From positions 1 through 11,687 of the forward strand of contig JAISES010000027.1 in the NCBI GenBank assembly GCA_031263965.1: 11,687 nucleotides of DNA. The letters are read 5' to 3'. The translations under genes and the position numbers were made by a program. The stretch is from Prevotella sp. (GTDB taxonomy: Bacteria; Bacteroidota; Bacteroidia; Bacteroidales; Dysgonomonadaceae). Shown piece after piece: positions 5,726 to 11,687 of the stretch; within the stretch, counting starts at the first letter, position 1, and each line of letters begins with the position of its first letter. The notes under the pieces are model-generated. The model saw only the letters and a program-made list of their open reading frames with translations, made no database searches and was not told the origin of the DNA.

Positions 5726-8104
5726 TCAGTGGGAATTCAGATAATTTTCGGTCACTGTTATTATCTGTTCCGCATATTCAATAAACTCAAGTACGTCATC
5801 CTCCCAGTCGGGATACATTAACATTTCATCCGGACGGGGAGCTTCCAGTTTCCTCAAGATATCTATCTTCCCGACTGCGCCAACTTGTATGAACATTGGC
5901 TGCATTTTATGGCTGATAAACTGAGCCATATTAAAGTTACCATTGAGTACAGCCATTTTAAGCTTATCAATATTTTCTGTTGTAGAATCGACGAAAGATG
6001 CCAGAACCTCACGCAAAGCCCCTGAGTCTTCTTCCAGCATTTTATTAAGCGAACTGAAACCGGCCTCTTTTTTATCTTTTATTTGTCCGCCAAACAGCAA
6101 CTTTAAATCACCGATTGATACCGGTTTCTTAATATAGGCTCTAAAACCCATTCTTAAAAAATCGTCATAATTAATATCTTCCCGCGCCGTAACTATTGTA
6201 ACCGGTATGTTTTTCCCACTGTGTTTTATCTTGTTTAAAACATCAATGCCATTAAAATCCTCCATTTCCATATCCGTCAATATTTCGTCATATTGATCGA
6301 TTTCCGGTGCTATATCTTCAAACTCACCTGTATTATTACACATAGAAGGTATATGGCCTAAACCTGACAACATATTGCGAACAACCATCAGATAGGACAT
6401 GTCGTCGTCTACCACTAATATTTTCTTGGAAATAAAGGTTTCATTTACAGGAACCTCGCATACCGGAATAGATATTTCGGTTCCGGTTCCTTTTCCTTCT
6501 TCCGAAGTAACTTTTATTTCCCCCTGAAATAAACCGACCAAACCTTTTACAACATACATTCCAAAGCCTGTGCCTTCCGACAAATGCATATTCTGATCGA
6601 TCCGGCTAAATGGCTGAAATATATCATTGATTTGATTTTCGGGAATACCTGCGCCTGTATCTTCTATACTGCAATATAATCTGGAATTAGCATATTTTAC
6701 ATCAAACCGGATGGAACCTTCTACTGTATACTTAATCGAATTGGATAATATATTTATTAGTATTTGCTTAATTTTTAAAGAATCGGACGACAGGATCAAA
6801 TTTTCATCGAAATCAAACGAATAGAACAATGAAAGATTCTTCTTATCGGCAAGAGGACTAAACATTTCGACTGTCTGCCGGCACAAGTTATATAGATTAA
6901 AATTACGATTCGATATATTCGACGTACCTTGTTCAATACTTGAAAATTCCAATAAATTGCCTAACAGGGCAAGAATATATTCTCCAGAATCTTTCATAGC
7001 GCGGACCTCATCGGACAGAAAACCATTGCCTGCTTCTTTTAATTCCAATGTTCCCAGTATAGAATTAAGAGGTGTTTTAATATCATGGGAAATAGATAAT
7101 AACAATTTATGGCGGCTATCCATAATTTGCTTTATTCTCAGGTTTGCCCGCTCTACATTCTTCCGCAGCCTGTAACTCTTATTTACATCACTTATTATGA
7201 GCAATATGAATATAAATATCAAGAGAAGGGAAACAATACTGCTTATGATAGAATAAGTATTATTGTTACGTATCAGTTGTTCGCTTGTCTGAATTTCATC
7301 GAGTCTTGTCTGAACAGTCTGGTTATGCAACCCGATCAGTAATGTTGTAATTTCAGAAGAAATTTCCTGATCTGCAACAATGAGGTTGCTTAAATTATTT
7401 TCGATAGATATAATTCGTTTTATATAATCGTCTTTGGCTTGTCCCACTATTTCCGTGACTTCCGATACTATATGGAGAGTATCATTCTTCGGCATGGTCA
7501 ATGTGTCCAATCTGGCTGTAGTAATCGAGGTTACGGTATCCGAACCTTTCGAAGAAGAAAATAATTCTCCCAGTTTTTTCCAAAAACCTTTTTTAGTACC
7601 CGGATAAATTACGGTATCCTGTATTGTGGCAGTGACCAGGACTGTATCTTTCTTGATAACAGGATCGATTTCTTTTAATATTTCATTTATTGACTCTATG
7701 GGATTTTTATTACTAAATAGTTTGTTCAGATTTGAAACGATTACCCCTTTCTTTACCAAAAGGTTATTAATTTGTTGTAGTTTTTCGTTGTGCAAAGGGT
7801 TTATATAGCTAAGAGAATCCATTAGTTGTTCGACGGCATCCAGACTTTCATTGAAGAGTTTATAATGCATTACTTGTTTTGTAGACACATACATATTCAC
7901 TTCCGATTGTGATGCATTCACAGAATCAATCAATTCGTCAACAAGCGACAACTCTTTGTAGTACTGCGAAATGCTTCTTTTCTGATCGTCGATATCGTCT
8001 CTAAGCTTATATATATAAGTGAGCATTCCGCCACAGATAACAGCAACAATTACATATATCAATATAGCTTTGAACCTTATATTTTTTTCGGGAGTTTCGG
8101 ACAT
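5726..8104 (-). CDS. Membrane hybrid sensor histidine kinase with receiver and Hpt-like domains
   Basis: 792 residues. A membrane helix lies at about 12-31 and a second at about 285-305. Between them are about 250 extracytoplasmic residues that I do not recognise as a named sensor fold. The HisKA domain has its phospho-acceptor His340 in SISHDIKTPLNSILG. The ATPase domain shows the N box (NILSNSIKYT, 451-460), G1 box (DTGAG, 482-486) and G2 box (GTGFG, 511-515). The receiver domain (about 560-675) has acidic residues 566-568, phospho-acceptor Asp611, Thr639 and Lys660 followed by Pro. The C-terminal helical segment (about 685-792) looks like an Hpt domain with His732 in SHKMQPMFIQVGA; the usual HxxKG is replaced by HKMQP. 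All steps of a phosphorelay are thus on one polypeptide, but no DNA-binding output or partner response regulator is encoded nearby. The architecture recalls GppX-type kinases of Porphyromonas, though orthology is not shown. The signal and targets are unknown. Confidence 0.95.
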   Translation of the reverse strand: MSETPEKNIRFKAILIYVIVAVICGGMLTYIYKLRDDIDDQKRSISQYYKELSLVDELIDSVNASQSEVNMYVSTKQVMHYKLFNESLDAVEQLMDSLSYINPLHNEKLQQINNLLVKKGVIVSNLNKLFSNKNPIESINEILKEIDPVIKKDTVLVTATIQDTVIYPGTKKGFWKKLGELFSSSKGSDTVTSITTARLDTLTMPKNDTLHIVSEVTEIVGQAKDDYIKRIISIENNLSNLIVADQEISSEITTLLIGLHNQTVQTRLDEIQTSEQLIRNNNTYSIISSIVSLLLIFIFILLIISDVNKSYRLRKNVERANLRIKQIMDSRHKLLLSISHDIKTPLNSILGTLELKEAGNGFLSDEVRAMKDSGEYILALLGNLLEFSSIEQGTSNISNRNFNLYNLCRQTVEMFSPLADKKNLSLFYSFDFDENLILSSDSLKIKQILINILSNSIKYTVEGSIRFDVKYANSRLYCSIEDTGAGIPENQINDIFQPFSRIDQNMHLSEGTGFGMYVVKGLVGLFQGEIKVTSEEGKGTGTEISIPVCEVPVNETFISKKILVVDDDMSYLMVVRNMLSGLGHIPSMCNNTGEFEDIAPEIDQYDEILTDMEMEDFNGIDVLNKIKHSGKNIPVTIVTAREDINYDDFLRMGFRAYIKKPVSIGDLKLLFGGQIKDKKEAGFSSLNKMLEEDSGALREVLASFVDSTTENIDKLKMAVLNGNFNMAQFISHKMQPMFIQVGAVGKIDILRKLEAPRPDEMLMYPDWEDDVLEFIEYAEQIITVTENYLNSH

Positions 8105-8153
8105 TCTTTAATTTATTATATATATAAAACGAACAATTAAACATCCTGTTTAG

Positions 8154-8195
8154 TTTTCCACAGTCCGGATTGTGGAAAATTTCCACAGTTCCACA
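8154..8195. promoter_or_regulatory. Near-perfect palindrome with clustered DnaA-box-like sites
   Basis: Positions 8154-8179 form a 26-bp palindrome with a single G-T exception, built from TTTTCCACA and its complement TGTGGAAAA around a TCCGGA core. Two more CCACA half-sites follow in direct orientation 8 bp apart (8179-8187, ATTTCCACA; 8187-8195, AGTTCCACA). The first two fit the loose DnaA-box pattern TTWTNCACA; the others differ by one or more bases. The block lies between divergent genes, about 50 bp before the kinase start and 170 bp before the small secreted-protein gene. An operator, a DnaA-titration site or part of an origin are all possible. Confidence 0.5.
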
Positions 8196-8364
8196 ATTCA
8201 ATTATTATTCCCTAATCAACAACGTACGCCGTATGTCATTAAGAATAAATGCATTAAAACAATAAGCCATATTTTTATTTCTTTTGGCATAACTGTTGCA
8301 AATTATATAACGTAACAGAAGTTTACACATTTTATACTTATAACAATTTAAAAAATTAAAAGAC

Positions 8365-8697
8365 ATGAAAACAATGAAAACAATGATGTTGGCCATAGCA
8401 ATAGTTTTTGGAACATCAGCTTTTGCAAATGCACAAAGTTTATCCGGTGAAAAGAATGCCGTTGCTGTCAATCAAATAAACGATGATGAATATGCAGACG
8501 TGAAGTTTGAAGATCTGAACGAAAAAGTACAAGCTACGATACAAGGGTATACCGAATCGTACGATATCACAGCTCTGGCTTACAATGCGGAAAAGAAATT
8601 TACGCGAGTAACCTTGGCGTCAAAATCGGAGAAAAGTACTAAAGTTGTTATTCTGGATGATGAAGGCAAGGAATACGTAGAACCTACTGCCGAATAA
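8365..8697 (+). CDS. Small secreted protein, possibly PepSY-like
   Basis: 110 residues. The first 23 residues are a clear signal peptide (MKTMKTMMLAIAIVFGTSAF, then ANA/Q). Two other in-frame ATGs follow within eight codons; the first is chosen because it keeps a lysine-containing start. The mature part of about 87 residues reads as one small domain: DVKFEDLNEKVQATIQGY (45-62), a Y-D-I-T-A-L strand, then FTRVTLAS and KVVILDDEGKEYV. Helix, then strands ending in a D-G-K hairpin, resembles the PepSY-like family of small Bacteroidetes periplasmic proteins, but the match is by eye. It has no lipobox Cys and no cysteine at all. It stands alone: divergent from the kinase gene, with a strong terminator-like hairpin 35 bp after its stop. 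Confidence 0.85.
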   Translation: MKTMKTMMLAIAIVFGTSAFANAQSLSGEKNAVAVNQINDDEYADVKFEDLNEKVQATIQGYTESYDITALAYNAEKKFTRVTLASKSEKSTKVVILDDEGKEYVEPTAE

Positions 8698-8731
8698 ATT
8701 ATACCCCAATCTGCATCTGGCGATTTTAGTA

Positions 8732-8767
8732 AATAAAAGGAGATATTTTAAAGTATCTCCTTTTATT
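8732..8767 (+). terminator. Terminator-like hairpin after the small secreted-protein gene
   Basis: AATAAAAGGAGATA (8732-8745) and TATCTCCTTTTATT (8754-8767) pair perfectly over 14 bp around an 8-base loop. The left arm is A-rich and the right arm T-rich, so the structure can act on both strands. It closes the gene ending at 8697. Confidence 0.8.
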
Positions 8768-8819
8768 CGTTTTACCTGTTGGCTGTTTATTGTGTTATTC
8801 GCAACTATATCTGCTTTAT

Positions 8820-8886
8820 TAACTCATGTTCCAGTCTTGCGTAACATGAGTTATTTATTAAACAGTAGCAAGGCTATCCTTGCTAC
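8820..8886 (-). terminator. Pair of hairpins downstream of trxB
   Basis: Two perfect stems lie 50 to 116 bases past the trxB stop: GTAGCAAGG/CCTTGCTAC (8865-8873 with 8878-8886, four-base loop) and TAACTCATGTT/AACATGAGTTA (8820-8830 with 8843-8853, 12-base loop). On the minus strand the second is followed by AATAAAG and not by a strong T run, so termination is plausible but not typical. The second stem contains TTGCGTAACATGAGTTA, which recurs with one change at 11180-11196. Confidence 0.5.
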
Positions 8887-8935
8887 ATTTACAGGGCAAA
8901 CGCATGAAAAAATAACTCATAAATTCAGAGAATAA

Positions 8936-9877
8936 TCAAAGTCCCTTTTCGCTAAGGTATCTTTCAGCCTCAATAGCAGCCTGACATCCGCTTCCGGCAG
9001 CTGTAATCGCTTGTCTGTAATGAGGGTCGGCAACATCTCCGGCAGCGAATACACCTTCGATACATGTCTTAGGAGTTCCAGGCGTAGTGAGTATATAGCC
9101 TACAGAGTCGAGGTTCAGTTGATCTTTGAAGATATCGGTATTTGGTTTGTGGCCGATAGCAAGGAAAAATCCGTCTATGGCAATGTCAAATTTTTCTTCG
9201 TTAGGTTCTCCTGCATGTTTTACTATGTGTGCGCCTTCTACTCCATTTTCACCAAATAGTCCGACAGCATTGGACTCGAACAATATTTCGATTTTAGGAT
9301 TTTGCATGGCCCTGTCCTGCATAACCTTTGATGCACGCAGATATGGCTTGCGGACGATCAAATATACTTTCGATGCCAGTCCTGCCAGATAAATTGCTTC
9401 TTCGCAAGCCGTGTCGCCGCCACCCACGACCGCCACTGTTTTTTTTCGGTAGAAGAATCCGTCGCAAGTAGCGCAAGCCGATACTCCCATACCTGCATAT
9501 TTGGCTTCGTCGGCCAAGCCCAAGTATTTTGCACTGGCACCTGTGGCTATAATTACCGTGTCGCTTTCTATAACTTTTTCGCCGTCTATGGTTACCTTCC
9601 TCGGATACGATGTAAAATCCACAGCAGTAGCGATTCCATAGCGAACATCGGCCCCAAAGCGTACAGCTTGTTTTTTCAGGTCTTCCATCAGTTCGGTTCC
9701 GGTAATTCCTTCCGGATATCCGGGAAAGTTTTCCACTTCTGTTGTAGTGGTCAATTGTCCTCCGGGCTGTATGCCTTCATATAATACAGGAGCTAGATTT
9801 GCTCTCGAAGTATAAATTGCGGCAGTGTATCCCGCAGGTCCTGAACCGATAATCAGGCAACGTACTTTTTCATTCAT
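8936..9877 (-). CDS. trxB: Thioredoxin-disulfide reductase
   Basis: 313 residues, the normal size for the low-molecular-weight bacterial enzyme. It moves electrons from NADPH through FAD and a redox-active disulfide to thioredoxin in the cytoplasm. The FAD-binding motif GSGPAG is at 11-16. The catalytic pair Cys135 and Cys138 is in ACATCDGFF. The NADPH-site glycines GGGDTA are at 152-157, followed by VRKPYLRAS where the enterobacterial enzyme has HRRxxFRA. The C-terminal FAD contact GDVADPHYRQAITAAGSGC is intact. Nothing is truncated. It lies in the same orientation as the LolA-like gene 112 bp upstream and has its own promoter-like sequence in that gap. It converges with the small secreted-protein gene. 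From memory, a LolA-like gene next to trxB is a recurrent arrangement in Bacteroidetes. Confidence 0.98.
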   Translation of the reverse strand: MNEKVRCLIIGSGPAGYTAAIYTSRANLAPVLYEGIQPGGQLTTTTEVENFPGYPEGITGTELMEDLKKQAVRFGADVRYGIATAVDFTSYPRKVTIDGEKVIESDTVIIATGASAKYLGLADEAKYAGMGVSACATCDGFFYRKKTVAVVGGGDTACEEAIYLAGLASKVYLIVRKPYLRASKVMQDRAMQNPKIEILFESNAVGLFGENGVEGAHIVKHAGEPNEEKFDIAIDGFFLAIGHKPNTDIFKDQLNLDSVGYILTTPGTPKTCIEGVFAAGDVADPHYRQAITAAGSGCQAAIEAERYLSEKGL

Positions 9878-9912
9878 GTTATATAGTTTATATATTTTGC
9901 TTATATTTAAAA

Positions 9913-9943
9913 CAAAGATATAGATAATAATTATACATTGAAA
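9913..9943 (-). promoter_or_regulatory. Predicted trxB promoter (-33/-7)
   Basis: On the minus strand TTTC (9943-9940) is followed, after exactly 19 bases, by TATCTTTG (9920-9913). The second box fully matches TAnnTTTG and the first differs from TTTG in one base. Transcription would begin near 9906 and leave a leader of about 28 bases before the ATG at 9877. This is the best-formed Bacteroidetes promoter in the window. Confidence 0.65.
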
Positions 9944-9989
9944 GCTTCTTTATTTATTATTTTTTATAGGACAATAAACAGAATCTATT

Positions 9990-10628
9990 TTATCTCAGAT
10001 CTACAATCTCTGCTTTTGGATAGTCTTTCTTGTTGAATGTAAATGTTGTTTCCGGAATATTGCTTCCTGTCTGGTAGTTTTTAATAGAAAGAATATTTTG
10101 TATGCCGGATTTATCTGTCAGGGTTATTGTAGAAAAAATATTTGTAGTCTTATCTATTTCCACCAGTATCTTTGTTATATCTGTTCCTTTTTTTTGCGGA
10201 GTCAGCTCTACTTGTTGTAAAACTTTTCCTCCTGATCTCTTCTCTCCTTTATATGACAGGTTGTAACCTTTTTTGTAAATGTTGAAAAGTACAGAGGGGC
10301 TTATTCCCTGCAACTCTTCGCCCGAAGGATTGCTTATATTCACCTCTTCGGTATCTTTTACATAAACCCACTGTGTACTGCCGTCAAACCATGTTATAGC
10401 ATCGGGTATTTCTATCTTAAATTTGTTGCCTTTCATATAGGCTTTGCCATCGTAGCTGTATGTGTTCTTTACTTTATTGTCTTTAGCATCCAGAGTAAAA
10501 CTAACAGTGACATTTCCGGCTTTATTATATGCCTCGGATGCCTTGTCCAGTATAGTCCGTGCATTTTGCGCCGACACAGTAAAGGTTAGTATAGCGAATA
10601 GGGTGAATGTGAATAATTTCAATCTCAT
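9990..10628 (-). CDS. lolA: LolA-like periplasmic lipoprotein carrier
   Basis: 212 residues with a signal peptide (1-20, cleavage at VSA/Q) and no lipobox, as expected for a soluble periplasmic chaperone. LolA takes lipoproteins released from the inner membrane by the Lol transporter and carries them to the outer membrane. The body has the LolA-type run of antiparallel strands: YDGKAYMKGNKFKIEI (about 59-74), then DAITWFDGSTQWVYVKDTEE with the W-x-DG-S-x-x-W-V-Y segment, then INILS-like turns and a long C-terminal strand pattern (ITKILVEIDKTTNIFSTITL). It ends in PKAEIVDLR, an ending I associate with Bacteroidetes members. No separate lolB is expected in this phylum. The gene lies 112 bp upstream of trxB in the same direction. 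No ftsK-like gene precedes it; a repeat-rich spacer does. Confidence 0.87.
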   Translation of the reverse strand: MRLKLFTFTLFAILTFTVSAQNARTILDKASEAYNKAGNVTVSFTLDAKDNKVKNTYSYDGKAYMKGNKFKIEIPDAITWFDGSTQWVYVKDTEEVNISNPSGEELQGISPSVLFNIYKKGYNLSYKGEKRSGGKVLQQVELTPQKKGTDITKILVEIDKTTNIFSTITLTDKSGIQNILSIKNYQTGSNIPETTFTFNKKDYPKAEIVDLR

Positions 10629-10641
10629 GTTTGTTAATTTA

Positions 10642-10659
10642 GTCTATGCAAATATAGAC
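10642..10659 (-). promoter_or_regulatory. Predicted -7 element of the LolA-like gene inside an inverted repeat
   Basis: TATATTTG on the minus strand (10656-10649) matches TAnnTTTG and would start a transcript about 14 bases before the ATG at 10628. It is enclosed by the inverted repeat GTCTAT (10642-10647) and ATAGAC (10654-10659). A protein bound to that repeat would cover the promoter. No good -33 box is seen. Confidence 0.5.
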
Positions 10660-10772
10660 AATTTATTAGAAGAAAAGTTTAAAACCCACTTCCAATAAAT
10701 GCAAATATTATGATCGTATCTGTTTGGGGACAGGATGTTGTCCGGCTTATAAAAATCAATAGCGTGTTTATT

Positions 10773-10859
10773 AAATTGGCCGGTTAGTGGTAGGGGCAGT
10801 CCTTTGTGACTGCCCGAAAAATACAACCGGATTGCTTCGGGTAAACCCTCGCAATGACG
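10773..10859 (+). repeat. 87-bp composite repeat, copy B (forward orientation)
   Basis: This is the partner of 5519-5605, which matches it in reverse complement at 77 of 87 positions. Its hairpin GGGCAGTC (10794-10801) with GACTGCCC (10808-10815) differs from copy A in one base pair, T-A here against C-G there, so pairing is kept. The right third (10829-10859) is the GGATTGCTTC element with inner stem GGG-TAAA-CCC. Confidence 0.9.
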
Positions 10860-11006
10860 AGAGAAGCCGAACGTCTTACTTACTGATATTACGCATGGCT
10901 TATTTAACTACAGGTACAGAGAGGCATTACATGTTTTTTTTATTCTTGTTGTGCGACAGCCTTGCGCCGTATGCTTTACGTGCGGGGAACCCGTCAGGAA
11001 AAAAAG

Positions 11007-11045
11007 ATACAACCGGATTGCTTCGGGTAAACCCTCGCAATGACG
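11007..11045 (+). repeat. Second copy of a perfect 39-bp direct repeat
   Basis: These 39 bases are identical to 10821-10859 and lie 186 bp downstream of them in the same orientation. They contain the fifth GGATTGCTTC element (11015-11045). The hairpin that precedes the element in the 87-bp composite is missing here, so the smaller unit can occur without it. Confidence 0.92.
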
Positions 11046-11084
11046 TGAAAGAGAAAGTCAAAGCGGGCGCTCAAAGCATTTTTG

Positions 11085-11114
11085 GTTCCTTTTGCTGCTT
11101 AGGGCAAAAGGAAC
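11085..11114. repeat. 11-bp hairpin in the dxs upstream spacer
   Basis: GTTCCTTTTGC (11085-11095) pairs perfectly with GCAAAAGGAAC (11104-11114) around an 8-base loop. It follows TTTTTG and could stop transcripts running right to left, since A/T pairs and a run of T on the minus-strand side are limited. It is more likely another dispersed palindrome, because the region codes for nothing on either side. Confidence 0.6.
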
Positions 11115-11243
11115 GCAAGCAATCTTCGATTGCGCGCAGGAAAAAGGACAAGAATATGGACTGATAGTATTTTTCGGTATTGCGTAACATCAGTTACTTA
11201 CTCTAAAAAAACAAGATAATAAATATTTTGTAAGGCATAAAGG

Positions 11244-11272
11244 TTGCAGTTCTATGTTAAACTGCGATTTTT
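11244..11272 (+). terminator. Weak terminator-like stem before dxs
   Basis: TTGCAGTT (11244-11251) pairs with AACTGCGA (11260-11267), with one G-T pair, and five T residues follow (11268-11272). It would stop plus-strand readthrough from the spacer before the dxs promoter. The stem is short, so confidence is low. Confidence 0.35.
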
Positions 11273-11307
11273 AAGACAATATCACATACTAAATAGTATT
11301 TGTTTTA

Positions 11308-11315
11308 TATATTTG
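11308..11315 (+). promoter_or_regulatory. Putative -7 promoter element of dxs
   Basis: TATATTTG matches TAnnTTTG. Initiation near 11322 would give a leader of about 42 bases before the ATG at 11364. A TTTG lies only five bases upstream, too close to be a -33 box, and none is found at 19-bp spacing. Confidence 0.45.
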
Positions 11316-11363
11316 CTTGTTTATTACGCAGGGAGTAAGGCTTCTTTATGTAATTATAAAGTT

Positions 11364-11687
11364 ATGAGCAAACAAGACAACAATATATCAATATTAGATA
11401 AGGTAAACTTTCCGTCAGATTTAAAGAATTTGAATTTAGAAGAATTAGAGATGCTTTGTGCCGATCTGAGACGCTTTATCATTGATCAGCTAAGCAGCAA
11501 TCCGGGACATTTCGGCTCCAGTTTAGGAACTGTAGAGCTTACTGTAGCATTACATTATGTTTATAACACACCTTACGATCGTATTGTCTGGGATGTAGGC
11601 CATCAGGCGTATAGCCATAAAATACTGACAGGGCGGAAAGATCGTTTTCATACCAACAGGCAATTTGGCGGCATTGCGGGTTTCCCG
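11364..11687 (+). CDS. dxs: 1-deoxy-D-xylulose-5-phosphate synthase, N-terminal part (runs off window)
   Basis: The 108 codons in view are the start of the thiamine-diphosphate enzyme that joins pyruvate and glyceraldehyde 3-phosphate, the entry step of the methylerythritol-phosphate isoprenoid pathway. It is cytoplasmic. Family marks are [20 protein letters not shown] with the active-site-region His of GHF, then [20 protein letters not shown] with the His of GHQAY near the cofactor, and FGGIAGFP at the edge. The start ATG at 11364 is preferred because [20 protein letters not shown] aligns with the usual beginning of Bacteroidetes DXS proteins and an in-frame stop, TAA, closely precedes it. 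There is no strong ribosome-binding site, as is normal for the phylum. The gene is divergent from the LolA-like gene. The remaining roughly 500 residues lie beyond the right edge. Confidence 0.98.
   Translation, partial: MSKQDNNISILDKVNFPSDLKNLNLEELEMLCADLRRFIIDQLSSNPGHFGSSLGTVELTVALHYVYNTPYDRIVWDVGHQAYSHKILTGRKDRFHTNRQFGGIAGFP

Larger units (their letters stand above)
10629..11363. other. 735-bp divergent spacer with repeats, no supported gene
   Basis: The spacer separates the LolA-like gene from dxs. A 125-codon plus-strand frame (10787-11164) crosses it, but two stretches of that frame are translations of the same dispersed repeat (TTGLLRVNPRND twice) and the rest has no protein-like pattern, so I do not call it a gene. 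The spacer holds promoter-like boxes at each end, copy B of the composite repeat, a 39-bp direct repeat, an 11-bp hairpin and a weak terminator-like stem before dxs. Confidence 0.75.

Noticed and set aside
5519..10859. Composite transposon or genomic island bounded by the inverted 87-bp repeats
   Set aside because: The enclosed genes include the housekeeping genes trxB and a LolA-like gene, no transposase or integrase is present, and no target-site duplication was recognised. The repeats look like independent copies of an intergenic element.
10821..11045. CRISPR array
   Set aside because: There are only two identical 39-bp units separated by 147 bases of non-spacer-like sequence, and the unit is a dispersed element found elsewhere in the window. 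No cas gene is present.
10787..11164. 125-codon plus-strand ORF in the spacer before dxs
   Set aside because: It contains the peptide TTGLLRVNPRND twice because two copies of the 39-bp DNA repeat fall in the same frame, and it crosses a hairpin. Nothing else in it looks like a conserved protein, so it is taken as a repeat artefact.

Overview
The window looks like chromosomal DNA from a member of the order Bacteroidales (phylum Bacteroidota). The evidence is a SusC-type TonB-dependent transporter with a carboxypeptidase-regulatory-like N-terminal domain, a one-protein hybrid histidine kinase, secreted proteins of Bacteroidetes style, and several matches to the Bacteroidetes -7 promoter element TAnnTTTG. 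Shine-Dalgarno sequences are weak or absent. A Dysgonomonas-like or related family is my guess from the protein style and intergenic repeats; I could not test it.

Layout, left to right. (1) 1-2786, minus: most of a SusC-family outer-membrane transporter whose C-terminus, and any SusD partner, lie beyond the left edge. (2) 2787-4074: 1.3 kb without a convincing protein gene. It holds the susC promoter region with paired direct repeats, REP-like hairpins, a 9-bp tandem repeat, and a candidate structured RNA that has a promoter in front and an intrinsic-terminator-like hairpin behind. (3) 4075-5268, plus: a secreted protein with a tail-fibre-like N-terminal half and a probable C1q/TNF-like jelly-roll C-terminus. 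(4) 5269-5725: a dense array of palindromic repeats. (5) 5726-8104, minus: a 792-residue hybrid sensor kinase (HisKA, HATPase, REC, Hpt-like domain). (6) 8105-8364: a divergent intergenic region with a near-perfect 26-bp palindrome made of DnaA-box-like sequences. (7) 8365-8697, plus: a small secreted protein, convergent with (8) trxB, thioredoxin reductase (8936-9877, minus), and the LolA-like lipoprotein carrier gene upstream of it (9990-10628, minus). (9) 10629-11363: a second repeat-rich spacer. (10) 11364 to the right edge, plus: the first 108 codons of dxs.

The genes form no single pathway. trxB and the LolA-like gene, in the same orientation, serve cytoplasmic thiol redox and lipoprotein transport across the periplasm. 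dxs begins isoprenoid precursor synthesis. The SusC protein imports a nutrient, usually a glycan. No regulator gene stands next to susC, and no separate response regulator stands next to the hybrid kinase.

The most unusual content is intergenic. Five copies of a short element (GGATTGCTTC, variable hairpin, CGnAATGACG) lie in three spacers. Two belong to a larger 87-bp composite present in opposite orientations about 5.2 kb apart, with a compensatory base-pair change in its hairpin. No CRISPR array, tRNA, rRNA, transposase or phage gene was seen.
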